Shown: positions 47,636-57,900 of the stretch, in pieces
Numbering within the stretch: position 1 is the stretch's first letter
Layout: each line of letters begins with the position of its first letter
Source of the DNA: Tenebrio molitor
Lineage: Eukaryota; Arthropoda; Insecta; Coleoptera; Tenebrionidae
Reading direction: 5' to 3'
NCBI RefSeq assembly: GCF_963966145.1
Contig: NC_091053.1
Span: forward strand, 16,678,001-16,742,000
DNA: 64,000 bases
Position numbers and translations under genes: made by a program
The notes under the pieces: generated by a model
Databases searched by the model: none
What the model saw: the letters and a program-made list of their open reading frames with translations, nothing else
What the model was told of the DNA's origin: nothing

Positions 47636-47894
47636 CAGCGTGATCAATAATGACTGAGTCTGTTGGCAATGAAACAATTGCAAAATTTTGGTGTTTTCTT
47701 GTCTCGAAATGGGCACTGACCGGAAGTTTAAACTTGGCACGACATTAAAAAAATGTTTAGGTTATGTCGGTTAGGTTTATGCTATTACAAAAATGGTAAA
47801 TTTGAAGTTTGCCTGTCAGCACTGTTTACAGTGGTACCAAAATCATTCAAATTTTCATTGTTACCAACAGATTCAGTCATTCTTGATCACGCTG
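47636..47894. mobile_element. MITE with CAGCGTGATCAA ends, 259 bp
   Basis: CAGCGTGATCAATAATGACT and its complement at the right end (AGTCATTCTTGATCACGCTG) lie between TA at 47634-47635 and 47895-47896. The flanks match 37950-38165 in inverted orientation, where the site is empty at TA 38048-38049. The ends match those of the transposase-bearing element at 53580-54613. Confidence 0.92.
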
Positions 47895-47896
47895 TA

Positions 47897-48790
47897 CAAA
47901 GCGCATCAGCAGACAACTCTTTGACAAATGACTAGGCGTATCAATTATTCGGGAGTGCCAACTGCCACTAAATTTGTCTCAATCATTAAAAGTTATCACA
48001 TCCTGAAATATGTACTACTGATCGTTCACGAAAAATACAACAATTTTTCAAATGCCGATATTAATAAGCCCAAATTGAAGATGTGATGAAAAAAAAATCT
48101 CATCTCTCAGATTTCCAATTACAAAATTGTAATTATTATATTCTGAAGGGTTTAAGAAAAAAGCGGAATTCTACAATTCAAGTTTTATCCTTCAAGATAT
48201 GATAATAAGCGCAACTTGAAGTGACACAAGAAAAATTGAATTATCACGAAATTTTAAATTTCGTCTCTCGTCTTTGGCATAATAAATCATGAAGTGATAC
48301 ACCCCGAATTGTTTCCCTGAAAGTCTCTTCTCTTATGTATTATTCTGTCAATAATCTCCATAAATTTGAACAATTTTATTTGGCACAGTGCCATCAAGTA
48401 AGAACGCACCTCAGCGTTCCTACTTAAATCAAACCCACCAATAAAACAACATAATTCGGCCATTTCAAACAAAGGAAACGCTTCTTCTTCTTCTTCCATA
48501 TTCTTCCCATATTTGCCACCCGTTCGTCACACTTTCCTAATCCCCAGTTTCGAATCGAAAAGGATAGATTGTTGCGAGAAGATTAATTTTGTATCAGAGT
48601 GCTGCAGAAATGGTATTGATTTTGATCAATTCATACGCGATGGCGCATATTCCACCGAGATCGCCTTTAAAATTCCATTTGGAAACGCACGACGACTCCA
48701 ACATCATTAAGCCAAGTACTTTGAACCTGCACACTCGGAAAAACTTTGTCACAAATAAACAAATTACAACGAAAAGCACGAATTAGCTAA
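47897..48790. other. Mixed DNA, no firm gene
   Basis: The first 100 bases continue the repeat shared with 37950-38040. A minus frame at 48287-48499 begins with five Glu codons (a GAA microsatellite) and contains LCQIKLFKFMEIIDRII; it is not recognised. Overlapping short frames at 48513-48786 are not supported. Confidence 0.35.
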
Positions 48791-49027
48791 ATGCGAGGTC
48801 AACGAAACTGGGGAACTGTCAACGTGGAACAACTACAACAAGACTTGTTTGGAGCGCGGCAAGGATCCCGTCAACGAAACTGGGGAACTGTCAACGTGGT
48901 ACAACTACAACAAGACTTGTTTGGAGCGCGGCAAGGATCCCGTCAACGAAGCTGGGGAACTGTCAACGTGGTACAACAAGACGTGTTCGGCGCGCGGCAA
49001 GGATCCCGACTTGGTCCGGCGCTCTGA
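48791..49027 (+). CDS. Small frame built of a 72-bp tandem repeat
   Basis: The DNA repeats as units of 72, 72 and 66 bases (48798-48869, 48870-48941, 48942-49007), each with a GGATCC. The frame from ATG 48791 has 78 codons with the unit QRNWGTVNVVQLQQDLFGAR plus QGSR. The third unit loses exactly six bases, which keeps the frame, and two of its differences are silent here (TTT/TTC, GGA/GGC). A second frame (ELSTWYNYNKTCLERGKDP) is also open through the repeat. Coding is possible but unproven; a minisatellite is the alternative. Confidence 0.35.
   Translation: MRGQRNWGTVNVEQLQQDLFGARQGSRQRNWGTVNVVQLQQDLFGARQGSRQRSWGTVNVVQQDVFGARQGSRLGPAL
48798..49007. repeat. Minisatellite, 72-bp unit, about 2.9 copies
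   Basis: Units one and two differ at one position (GGAAC versus GGTAC) and unit three has a 6-base deletion and several substitutions. The low divergence of units one and two implies a recent duplication. Confidence 0.95.
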
Positions 49028-49840
49028 TAAAATTTTTATTGTCGACAGATCAATGAACGTAAAATCCACTTTCCATTGAATTGTGCGGTGTCCTTCATTT
49101 TCCGAGCGGATAATTGAATTTTTAATAACAAAAATAAAATCCAACCTGCGGCGCATCATGCTGCGAGAGCTAAAAATACAAGATAATTGTTAATAACAAA
49201 GGAGCACTTTAATGAATATATCACGGATTTACCCTATTTAATCGCAGTGGAAATGAACAATTAAAACGCCTTCACACGATGCTAACCCAAATGAAAACGG
49301 ATGACCGATAATTACACGGATTCTTGCCCCAAAAGTTTCCTCATCCCCAGGTTACAAAAGCCGCAAAGAATCGCGATATTAAAATTTGAATAAAACTTCC
49401 TCCGAGAACGCAGTTTTATGCTCCGAAGACATAATTTATTTATGTTTTTTCGTTCGAAATGTTTTATTCGTTTTTGTTCAAGTCCAAGGTGAACCGTAAT
49501 GAAAACAAACCGAATGAGTAAGTATCCAGACCGCGGTTCGGACATAAATTGTGACAACATTAACATAGTTGAAGAGACGTTTGGTGTTTTATGTTGACAT
49601 TTCTTTACATGGACGATTTCTTTTGTGTTCGGCGATAAAGACAACAGGAAGAGGTTTATTGGCGCTCAGGTGAAAGTTCACTGAAAGCTATTGAGCATTC
49701 CGCAGATCATTTTATTCTTACGTACATACTCATTGTTGTCGTTTTTCCTACCACATTCCACACGTAAATTAGCAAACTATAATTATAATTAATTTAATTA
49801 TGACAATAATTAACCGATCCTCACATTTCAATTTAAAAAT
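49028..49840. other. Unique DNA, no supported gene
   Basis: Only a 110-codon minus frame (49312-49644) without a recognised domain. Confidence 0.4.
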
Positions 49841-49894
49841 ACATATGGTGTTCCGCAAGAGTCACACTTAGGACCTTTACTGTTGCTCGACATA
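49841..49894 (+). pseudogene. Reverse transcriptase motif fragment
   Basis: TYGVPQESHLGPLLLLD is read on the plus strand, the same short piece as on the minus strand at 46.2-47.5 kb. It ends exactly where the composite MITE starts at 49895. Confidence 0.7.
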
Positions 49895-50909
49895 CAGAGT
49901 GTTATTGAAAGTTGTACCACGAGCTACTGGCTTCATGTAGAACTCGGAAAAAATATCTAAAAAATTCTATGTCAAAAAATAAAATGACATTTATTTTTTG
50001 ACCTACAATTTTTTTAAATTGCTTTTAGTTTTCTACGTTGTCCTACGTTGTCGTACGTAAAATTTTGGCACATTTTAAAAATACACCCTGTACATCATGT
50101 TTTATAAAATGTAAGCCAATGCGAAGTAACCTATAGGAAATATGCTTTAAAACAAGGAAACCGCATTGGTGTACGTTTTATAAAATATGATATACAGGGT
50201 ATTCGGTAAATGTCCGGCCAAACTTTAACCGCGAGCTACTGGCTTCATGTAGAAAAAATATTTAAAAAATTCTATGTCAAAAAATAAATTGACATTTAAT
50301 TTTTGAGGTACAATTTTTTTTAACTGCTTTTATTTTAGTCTTCTACGTTGTCTCACAACCTCGTAGGTAAAATTTCGGCACATTCTTAAAATACACCTTG
50401 TATATCATATTTTATAAAACGTACACCAATGCGGTTTTCTTGTTTTAAAACATATTTCCTAGAGGTTACTTCGCATTGGCGTACGTTTTATAAAATATGA
50501 TATACAGAGTGTATTTTAAAAGTATGCCGAAATTTTACCTACGAGGTTGTGAGACAACGTAGAAGACTAAAAGCAGTTAAAAAAAATGTACCTCAAAAAT
50601 TAAATGTCAATTTATTTTTTGACATAGAATTTTTTAAATATTTTTTCCGAGTTCTACATGAAGCCAGTAGCTCGCGGTTAAAGTTTGGCCGGACATTTAC
50701 CGAACACCTGTACAGGGTGTATTTTTAAAATGTACCGAAATTTTACCTACGAGGTTGTTCTACAACGTAGAAGACTAAAAGCAATTTAAAAAAATTGTAG
50801 CTCAAAAAATAAAATGACATTTACTTTTTGACATTGAATTTTTTCCGAGTTCTACATGAGTCCAGTAGCTCGTGGTTAAAATATGTGTACAACTTTCAAT
50901 AACATTCTG
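49895..50909. mobile_element. Composite arm-centre-arm MITE interrupted by a second copy
   Basis: The left arm at 49895-50090 starts CAGAGTG and ends CACCCTG, the centre is 50091-50194, and the right arm is 50713-50909. TA flanks the outer element (49893-49894, 50910-50911). Arms share CACGAGCTACTGGCTTCATG with the copy at 21935. The second copy sits at 50195-50710, exactly at the TA between centre and right arm. Confidence 0.9.
50195..50710. mobile_element. Nested composite MITE, 516 bp
   Basis: Arms 50195-50400 and 50505-50710 (206 bases each) are inverted copies around a 104-base palindromic centre. The ends CAGGGTATTCGGTAAATGTC differ from the outer element's ends, so the arms have diverged at their tips. 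TA duplicated at 50193-50194 and 50711-50712. Confidence 0.92.
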
Positions 50910-51040
50910 TACATATAGAAGACCAAAAACACGTCACATTTTATTCCAGAATGTCTTAACTTTGCCTTAACATGATTCTGGAAGAAAAGCTCTTGTTTTT
51001 ATAAAATTGACATTTTGGGCTTTGTGCTTCACACGTTGTG

Positions 51041-51213
51041 GCGTTGAAGAGTCGATTGTGAACACACCACGAATTACAGGTCACAGATCAGCTTTATAAA
51101 TCTAACCTCACTTTTTGCGTTGTTTGTGTTTTGACTCTGGAGACTGACGCATGGTGCGTTCACAATCGACTCTTCAACGCCTACTTTAAGGATAAATTTA
51201 AATGAACACCCGA
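51041..51213. mobile_element. Palindromic TCGGGTG-family MITE, copy 6, left end lost
   Basis: GGCGTTGAAGAGTCGATTGT near 51040 and the opposite arm frame a middle with AACCTCACTTTTTGCGTTGT. The right end CACCCGA at 51207-51213 is followed by TA. Confidence 0.88.
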
Positions 51214-53161
51214 TATTTTTTTTTATATCTGTTGCCCCACCTATACAAAATCGATAACACCTCCTACTTTCTTCCAGATCCTTACTCTTGCTTTACTGCT
51301 GTTGTTACTCTTCACATGTCACATCGTACTTTCTGCTCCTATCGAAGAAATCTATTTAAAGACATCTTATTACACCATCACCTCTCTTGGCTGTGTAATT
51401 TTCATAGGTCACAACGTTTTCTCTTTCTCTACTCGTAATAAGCAACAATTACTATTTCCTATTCCTCCCCTAGTTCCCATCTTTCAATTTCCCATCAACC
51501 CATGAGACCTTGGTCGCGCTCAATTATCATCGGCGAACTTGAAATTATTTAAATCGAACGTTTAATAACGCTAATTAGCCGGAGCTTTGTTTATATTCGG
51601 TACGTTTGTTTTATCGATTGCATTCCCATTGAAGGCGGCTTTTATTTTTATTCACAATCGAACTTTCAATGTCAGCTGTAGGTAGATAAAATCTCACGCG
51701 TTCAAATGCCATTGAACTTTACCTAACCTATTCAACGTACGAAAATTAACGAGTTTTTTAACAAACGGAGACCACCTTGAACACTTCACACTACTGCCAA
51801 GTGGAATGGGCGCGCCTGCAAAATTCCCACATTTGACACACTGACAGACAAACACCGACAAAGATGTCGCACAGAGCAAACGCAAAACGGGAAATGGGAG
51901 GATTTGAGAAGCTGGTTTGAGAAGGCCCACACTGACAGCTGTCACTCTCGATTTTAGGTTAGCTTCTTCAAATTCCCTGCTCCCGTCAATTTGAGGTTAG
52001 GTTTTTTGAAAATCTGTCGGTGTCGAATTTAGGTTAGGTTTGTCTCGGAAAGAAAGTAGACGAATGACATGCAGGTGGTGATTGACAGGACCCGCTGGTA
52101 ACAAAATTCCCCCAGCGCTGATATTAATATTCAAAGCGTAAGATGGTGTAATTCTGGTCGTTAGGCTTTAAGCCCCAACTACACCCTAACGAAGTGTATA
52201 ATGTCACAGCGATGGCTATTAGATGGTGATCCGTGTTACGGTGTGTGCCCTATCTGTGCTGTTACGGTTACCGAATTAGTTTGGCCGCAATGTAGTGGGT
52301 GCAAGGACGAATTAACATTGCCTACAGTGTATCTGGTCGAGACAAATGGACGATAATTGTCAATTTACCATTAATAACTGTTAATGTCAGCGATGAATGA
52401 ACCGTGGGACGGTCATCTATTTTTAAACGAGTTTACGGATTTCATCTGGGATCCATTGTTTGACCGACAAACGATCAGATACTTGTCGAGATACGAACGT
52501 ACACAGAGGAAGAGGAGGAAAAGAGGACAACGGTGTAGACACACGAGATATTGACAGAGCGATTCTTGTATAGATCCAGACGTGAGGGGGGTTAGCCGAA
52601 GCATTCGATAAAACATTGAATTTTTTAACGCCAGAAGAAATTCTGGACTTGAGGAAAAAGTGTAAAGCGATGATGAGTCACTTATAAGTTGCAATATCGT
52701 TTCTTATCTGCAAAAGCGTCTAATCTTGTCAGCCGACTGTTATTTTTTTGATAAAATAAACATTTCAACACCAGGAGATGATGACTTTTAATATTTATAT
52801 AGAATTCTGGCCAAAATACTTATTAACAAGCACTTTTTAATATTTTTGGACAAAGTTGTAAGTACAAAAAGGTGGTAGCAACCAACTTTTGATTGATATA
52901 ATAAAATGAGAACAAAAAAACACGATGAATTACGACCTAAATGACTGTCGATAGTTTTCTTTCATAACCCCACGTTTTTCTGACGCTTGCAAACATACTA
53001 AAAACAAAAGTTGGCGACGTTGTCGGTTGTACCGTCGAGATAGAATGCAGTGTTGGTAAATTTTTGATTTTGAAACAGATTATAATTGCCTTTCAAAGCA
53101 TTCATCCGACTCTCTTAAAAACTAAGATGTAACAAGTGGGCCTTCACACTCTCTTGATTTA
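51214..53161. other. T-rich then GC-richer unique DNA
   Basis: Includes AGGTTAGGTT words near 51990-52035, chance frames (minus 52413-52694) and, at 52920-53090, an inverted fragment of the repeat seen at 14579-14740. No supported gene. Confidence 0.4.
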
Positions 53162-53461
53162 ACGGGTGTTTTTTTTTTTTAATTTGGCGTCGAAGTTGGC
53201 GTTGAAGATACGATTGTGAACACACCACAGGATTACAACTCTTGTCAGCAGTTTAAATCTAACCTCACTTTTTGCGTGTATTTAATATGCAGTTGGAAAA
53301 ATCAGTCTATTTTTAAGACGAGTGGTTCATTAGCTGTTTATTAAATCTAACTTCACTTTTTGCGTTGTTTGTGTTTTTAATCTGCAGTTTGAAAAATCAG
53401 TGTTTTTAAAACGAGTGGTTCATTCAATATCGACTCAACGCCAAATTAAAAAAAAAACTTT
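53162..53461. mobile_element. Palindromic TCGGGTG-family MITE, copy 7, with internal duplication
   Basis: The left ACGGGTG and GTTGGCGTTGAAGA lead into TAACCTCACTTTTTGCGT. A block with TAACTTCACTTTTTGCGTTG and an ACGAGTGGTTCATT word then occurs a second time (ACGAGTGGTTCATT at 53319 and 53412). The right arm has shrunk to ATCGACTCAACGCCAAATT. Confidence 0.75.
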
Positions 53462-53577
53462 TGTACCCAAAACAAACCACATGTGGTGGTACAAACTCTT
53501 TGCTGGAAACCAGAATTGCACTACTTGGATGAACTAATTATGGAATGTGCTGTTGTAGTTGAAAATTGAACAACATA
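53462..53577. other. Short spacer
   Basis: Nothing seen between the two flanking elements. Confidence 0.4.
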
Positions 53578-53579
53578 TA

Positions 53580-54613
53580 CAGCGTGATCAACAAGGACTG
53601 AAGCTGTTGGCAGCAAATGACAGCAAAATATTCCCAAAGTATGAAAATTTTTTGGGCGTCAGTGTTGGCACCCGCTGCAAGTTGTGAATGTCAAAAAATT
53701 TAGGTTATGTTACGAGTTGGTGTTGGTAGTTAAAACACGATACGTACAAAACGACCAAAAACAGTATAAAATGTAATTAGCGCTACTTAATAATGGCCCA
53801 CTGTTTCGATATTCATAAAAGCGACAGGCCGTGCCCACATGCCCCTCCTGAAAAACAGAAACATGTTTTATGCGTTATTATTTTCGAGCTGAAAGTCTGC
53901 GGGATGCAGGGATTAGATCCGGGAAAATTTGTAAGGGTGGAACTTTAATCAATTTCTTCTTTAAAATGGTTAGGCAACTTCCATATGACAAGCCTGTAAA
54001 GTAAGGAAAAGGAATGACGGGATTTTTAATGGTAAGGATTATTAGGCCCTGCATTAAACGTGCCCAACAAAGAACTTTGGATGCATGTGTTTTACATAAG
54101 AATCACGCCTGTTTGGAGTGAAAGCTTTCGCACTGACTTTCGAAGGTTTTGTTCCATTCTACCTCGAACATTCTCAACTACATCTTCTGTAAGTGTAAAT
54201 GTTCTACCAGTAGGTTTTGCCTTTTTCACATCACCTGTTTGGAGGTAACGTTGCACCAATTTCGTACAATGTTGCCTAAACGCGACTAAGGTACCGGGCC
54301 GCCCAAGGTACCAACTGGCTCGGGGAACATTTGTTGAAATTGGTGGAATGTATCGTCCGTGCTCCGTGGAATACTGCCAACCGTTAGCAGCATCAAAATT
54401 TCCAGTCTGAAAGTACGCCATACCAATAAAAATGTCTTGCTCTAGTGTAAAAACCATTTTCATTAATAAATTGATACAAAAATGACACTTGATTTTGAAA
54501 TTTAAATTTACCCGTCAAAATTGACAGCTGAAAATGTAATGCTACCAACTTCACTGAAATTTTCATCATGTTGTCATTGTTGCCAACAGCTTCAGTCCTT
54601 GTTGATCACTCTG
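53580..54613. mobile_element. Mariner-like element, 1034 bp, internally decayed
   Basis: CAGCGTGATCAACAAGGACT at the left and AGTCCTTGTTGATCACTCTG at the right, with inverted match running on through AAGCTGTTGGCA, lie between TA at 53578-53579 and 54614-54615. A minus-strand transposase N-terminus is inside. The same ends occur on the small MITE at 47636. Confidence 0.92.
54092..54463 (-). pseudogene. Mariner-like transposase, DNA-binding part only
   Basis: The 123-codon frame opens MKMVFTLEQDIFIGMAYFQT, a DUF4817-type helix-turn-helix start, and continues with LVQRYLQTGDV, GRTFTLTEDVVENVRGRMEQ and RKSVRKLSLQTGV, the usual second helix-turn-helix. It then meets a stop. A few residues beyond the stop (VKHMHP) may continue the family in another frame. 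No DDE catalytic region exists in the remaining element. The intact DNA-binding frame within matched terminal repeats is notable, though it may be chance survival. Confidence 0.82.
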
Positions 54614-54617
54614 TAGT

Positions 54618-54971
54618 ATAATTCAGAATAAGTGGCATCGCGGTAGGCGTTGATTCTCTAAAGTGAGCTTTATGTTATGTCAAAAAATTTAGTAAACATG
54701 TGAAATGCGTTAGATAATTTTGACATGGTTTTCACCCACAACAGAGATAACCCCCAGACAAATAATATATTCTTCATAAATGAAACAAGGAAATTCCAAA
54801 TACTTATAACAAGAAAATAAACACAAAACGATTCCAATGATAATATCAAGGCCAAATTAAAAGCGAGGGTTACCAACAGCATCGAAACTAGGGTATTATT
54901 AGCAAGGGTCTTGCTGCCAACGTAAATTTGAATTTCCAACGCCTACCGCGATGCCACTTATTCTGAATTAT
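54618..54971. mobile_element. Foldback element with 35-bp inverted ends
   Basis: ATAATTCAGAATAAGTGGCA and the following ATCGCGGTAGGCGTT are exactly mirrored at 54938-54971. The inside is AT-rich and includes a hydrophobic minus frame (54670-54939) that is probably chance. The mariner-like element ends only four bases to the left. Confidence 0.88.
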
Positions 54972-57900
54972 AATACGAGTATACTTCGATTTTGTTGCTA
55001 CTTGCTCCACAACTTGCAACTCTCACTTACAAAAAAATCGTGCATTACATGTAGCAAAAAACAAAGAAACTGACACAAAAGGAACAATATAAATAGATGG
55101 GAACTAAAAATATCGAAACTGGGCGGTTAATTCACTTGCTTTGTACAACTGCTACATAATAAATGTTTATTGTTCATTATTTGCTTTATATAGAATGGAT
55201 ATTGTACGTATGCCGTGTACGCTTTTCACCTATTAACATTTCTTAAGGTTGAATAAACAGATACATTTAAAACAGACTATTCAACAGTGTTTCTTTTTTT
55301 TTCTGCTTCTCCCGCATTTTAAGTCTTCTCCACTATTGTCTCGCTTTTCTCGTCTCCATTTGCTCACGGTGATATTCTGTTCCACCTACTCTACTTTTTT
55401 ATTACCACATTGTTCGCCGTCATTAATTCTTTTCCATTAAATATTCTGACTTCATCAACAAACTATAAATTTATTCCGCACGTATTTATTCGACTCCATC
55501 ATAATTCGATTCCATCCAAAAAGTCTAGTTGGAAATCTTCCATGCAGATCCCTTTGATTTGTACTCATTACACAAAGCACACTGTTTCTTGCCTTTTAAG
55601 TATAAACAGAGCAATGCCACGAGTTTTCCAAACAAGACGTTATGATTCAGCGTGCCAAGAGCTCTACAAAACTCTTTGTGAACCATAAACTCGAGTTTTG
55701 TTAGCGTAATCTGTCAAAAATATTGAATAACATCTTATGGAAGATATCTCGAAGATCTTCCTTCCACACAGTCGACAACAAGCGACTCTACTACTTTGCG
55801 ATTTTCTTTCTCCTTTCACGTCTACTGAAGCCTTCGCCGTTTGCTATGATCCACCCAACTCTCACACGAACCAGTCTACAAATGTGGTCCCAGGCGTCGC
55901 GACCACGTGCCTGCGTCATCGGCGGCGGCGACCGCACGCACACATCCACCGCCCGGAGTGGCGATGTTGCACCGATTCCGGTTACCATTGTTCTGTCCTG
56001 TTCCGGATATCGAAACGCGTGGTGCGCACGCGCCCCTCAGTCTTCGTCCCGGTAATGTTTACCTTGACAACGCGCTCTACGCCACAGCCACCTCTACTTT
56101 GCTGCATTCGGAGGTCACCGCCCGGTTCCAATTTAGAACGGATCGGGCCCTGTGCACGTGTGTGTGTGTGTGTGTGTTTGTTGGCTTGTTTATTGGAAGC
56201 GACGGTGCCGGAGGAGGCCCCGGAATGCACAATTAGCTTCGTTCACAGGTGTTTTTTTTCGGCGGCTTTTCGCAAAAGGGGGGATCAACCGGTCTCGGCG
56301 GACGAAAGCCGAGTCGTTGATTGACTCGTACGGGGAGTAATTGACACCGATCGGGTGATCTGAAGTGGGTTGTGGTGTCTGCAGTGTTTCACGGCCTACT
56401 GCCATTGTGATCGGCATTTTGTTCGAATGACCGGAAGTGTAGCCTACTGAGATGGCTGAAATTATGATATCGCTTAATTAACATTCAAATGATCCTATCG
56501 GTCACACGCCACAAGTTCCAATGGCGACATTACGACTTGATTGGGACTTTAGTAATTATTATCTTGACAGTTCGATTGCTCTCCGATCATTGTTACAGTC
56601 CGATATCATTTCTTCACATAAATAACGTCAACAATAAAAACGATACGACATCTCCATTCTCTCGCTCTCCTCCAGGTATCGGTTTTTATTGTGTTCTTAA
56701 GCTGAAGCGGCTTAGCTCATAATGTGGGAATCACACATAATTTACAACACCATTAAACTTGCTACCCAAGTCCATTATAAATCACAATCCAGGAGACCTT
56801 GTGCAGTTTTATAAATCTGTTTGGTGTAGAGTTGCATTTTTGCATTTATTATGAAAATATTTCAAACCTTCTTTGTTCCGAACAGTCGTTTCCCACTGCT
56901 TGTTTGTTTGGAACACTTTGACATAAATTTTTCCTAACAGAATCATGTTTACATGTTTACGAATAGCCTGAGCTAGACTCGGTTTCGGTCGGTATTGTCG
57001 GGAGCGTCCTGCAAAAAGAGTTGTGGTGACACAATATTTCCAATTCCTTGGACCGTCGTCTGTCTCAGCTTTACCATTGTAATTGGTCGACTTTGAACTG
57101 AATGAATGCATATCCTTGCAACGGAAGGCGTGCTCTTGACCTTTGCGATTGTGCACTGGTGGAGGGCGTCGCTTCGGTGGTGGCACGACGACTCCGGAGC
57201 CGGTTGATGGACGAGAGGTCTTAAAAAATTCATAAAACCCCGTTTAAGTGCAAACACATGCAAGCCAGGGTCCGAAAATAGATGGCCTCGTTTCTGTCAA
57301 GTTTCGAGTTGAAAATCAACAGCATCGAACAATTTTCGTTCCAGCGAGAGAATCTCGTCGAGGCTCGGGGCGAGGTGCGATCGATCTGGACTCCACAGCC
57401 GTGGGAAGAGTTATGGGGGTTTTGCGGAACAGCATCGACGCAACTTCGGGGGCGACGTCTGTTTTTGTCTTGTTTCGGGCCGAGTCGGAAGCGGGCGAGG
57501 AAAAGCCGGCGCGATTTCCGGCGGTGGCACTTCTTCTCTAGCAAGAACCAACAGGCGAGCGGCCGAAAATAAACCACCAGGAGCGATTTAATCCGGCTCC
57601 ATCAACGTTCGGATCGCTCTTGTGAATCACCGTTCCGGGAATGGTGTTTATTAGGTGTGGGAGTCCGAAGCGGGACCTAACCTAGAACACTGTCGAAAAC
57701 GTCGAGCGTCGACGCTGACAGACAGGTCCGCCAACCGATGCACCAACCCCGGATTGGTGAAAACTAAAAATATCTGCTGCCGACCTAAATAAAAACATGA
57801 CTATTTTGACAATTTCGTAAGAGAGAACAAAATGGATGTGAAAACGCGAATCTCGCTAAAATAGACAAGACAAGTTATGGCGATGTGCCCAGATATTTAT

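Noticed and set aside
48287..48499. Minus frame starting with five Glu residues, considered as a nuclease-type gene
   Set aside because: The start is a GAA microsatellite and the rest matches no family I can name.
51950..52040. AGGTTAGGTT words resembling insect telomere repeat TTAGG
   Set aside because: Only one or two units at a time; the word is scattered over the window and does not form an array.
54670..54939. Hydrophobic 89-codon minus frame
   Set aside because: It lies inside an AT-rich foldback element; T-rich codons give hydrophobic residues by chance.
55737..56324. 195-codon plus-strand frame
   Set aside because: It crosses a (GT)n microsatellite that reads as a Cys-Val run, and four other frames are open over the same DNA; no domain is visible.
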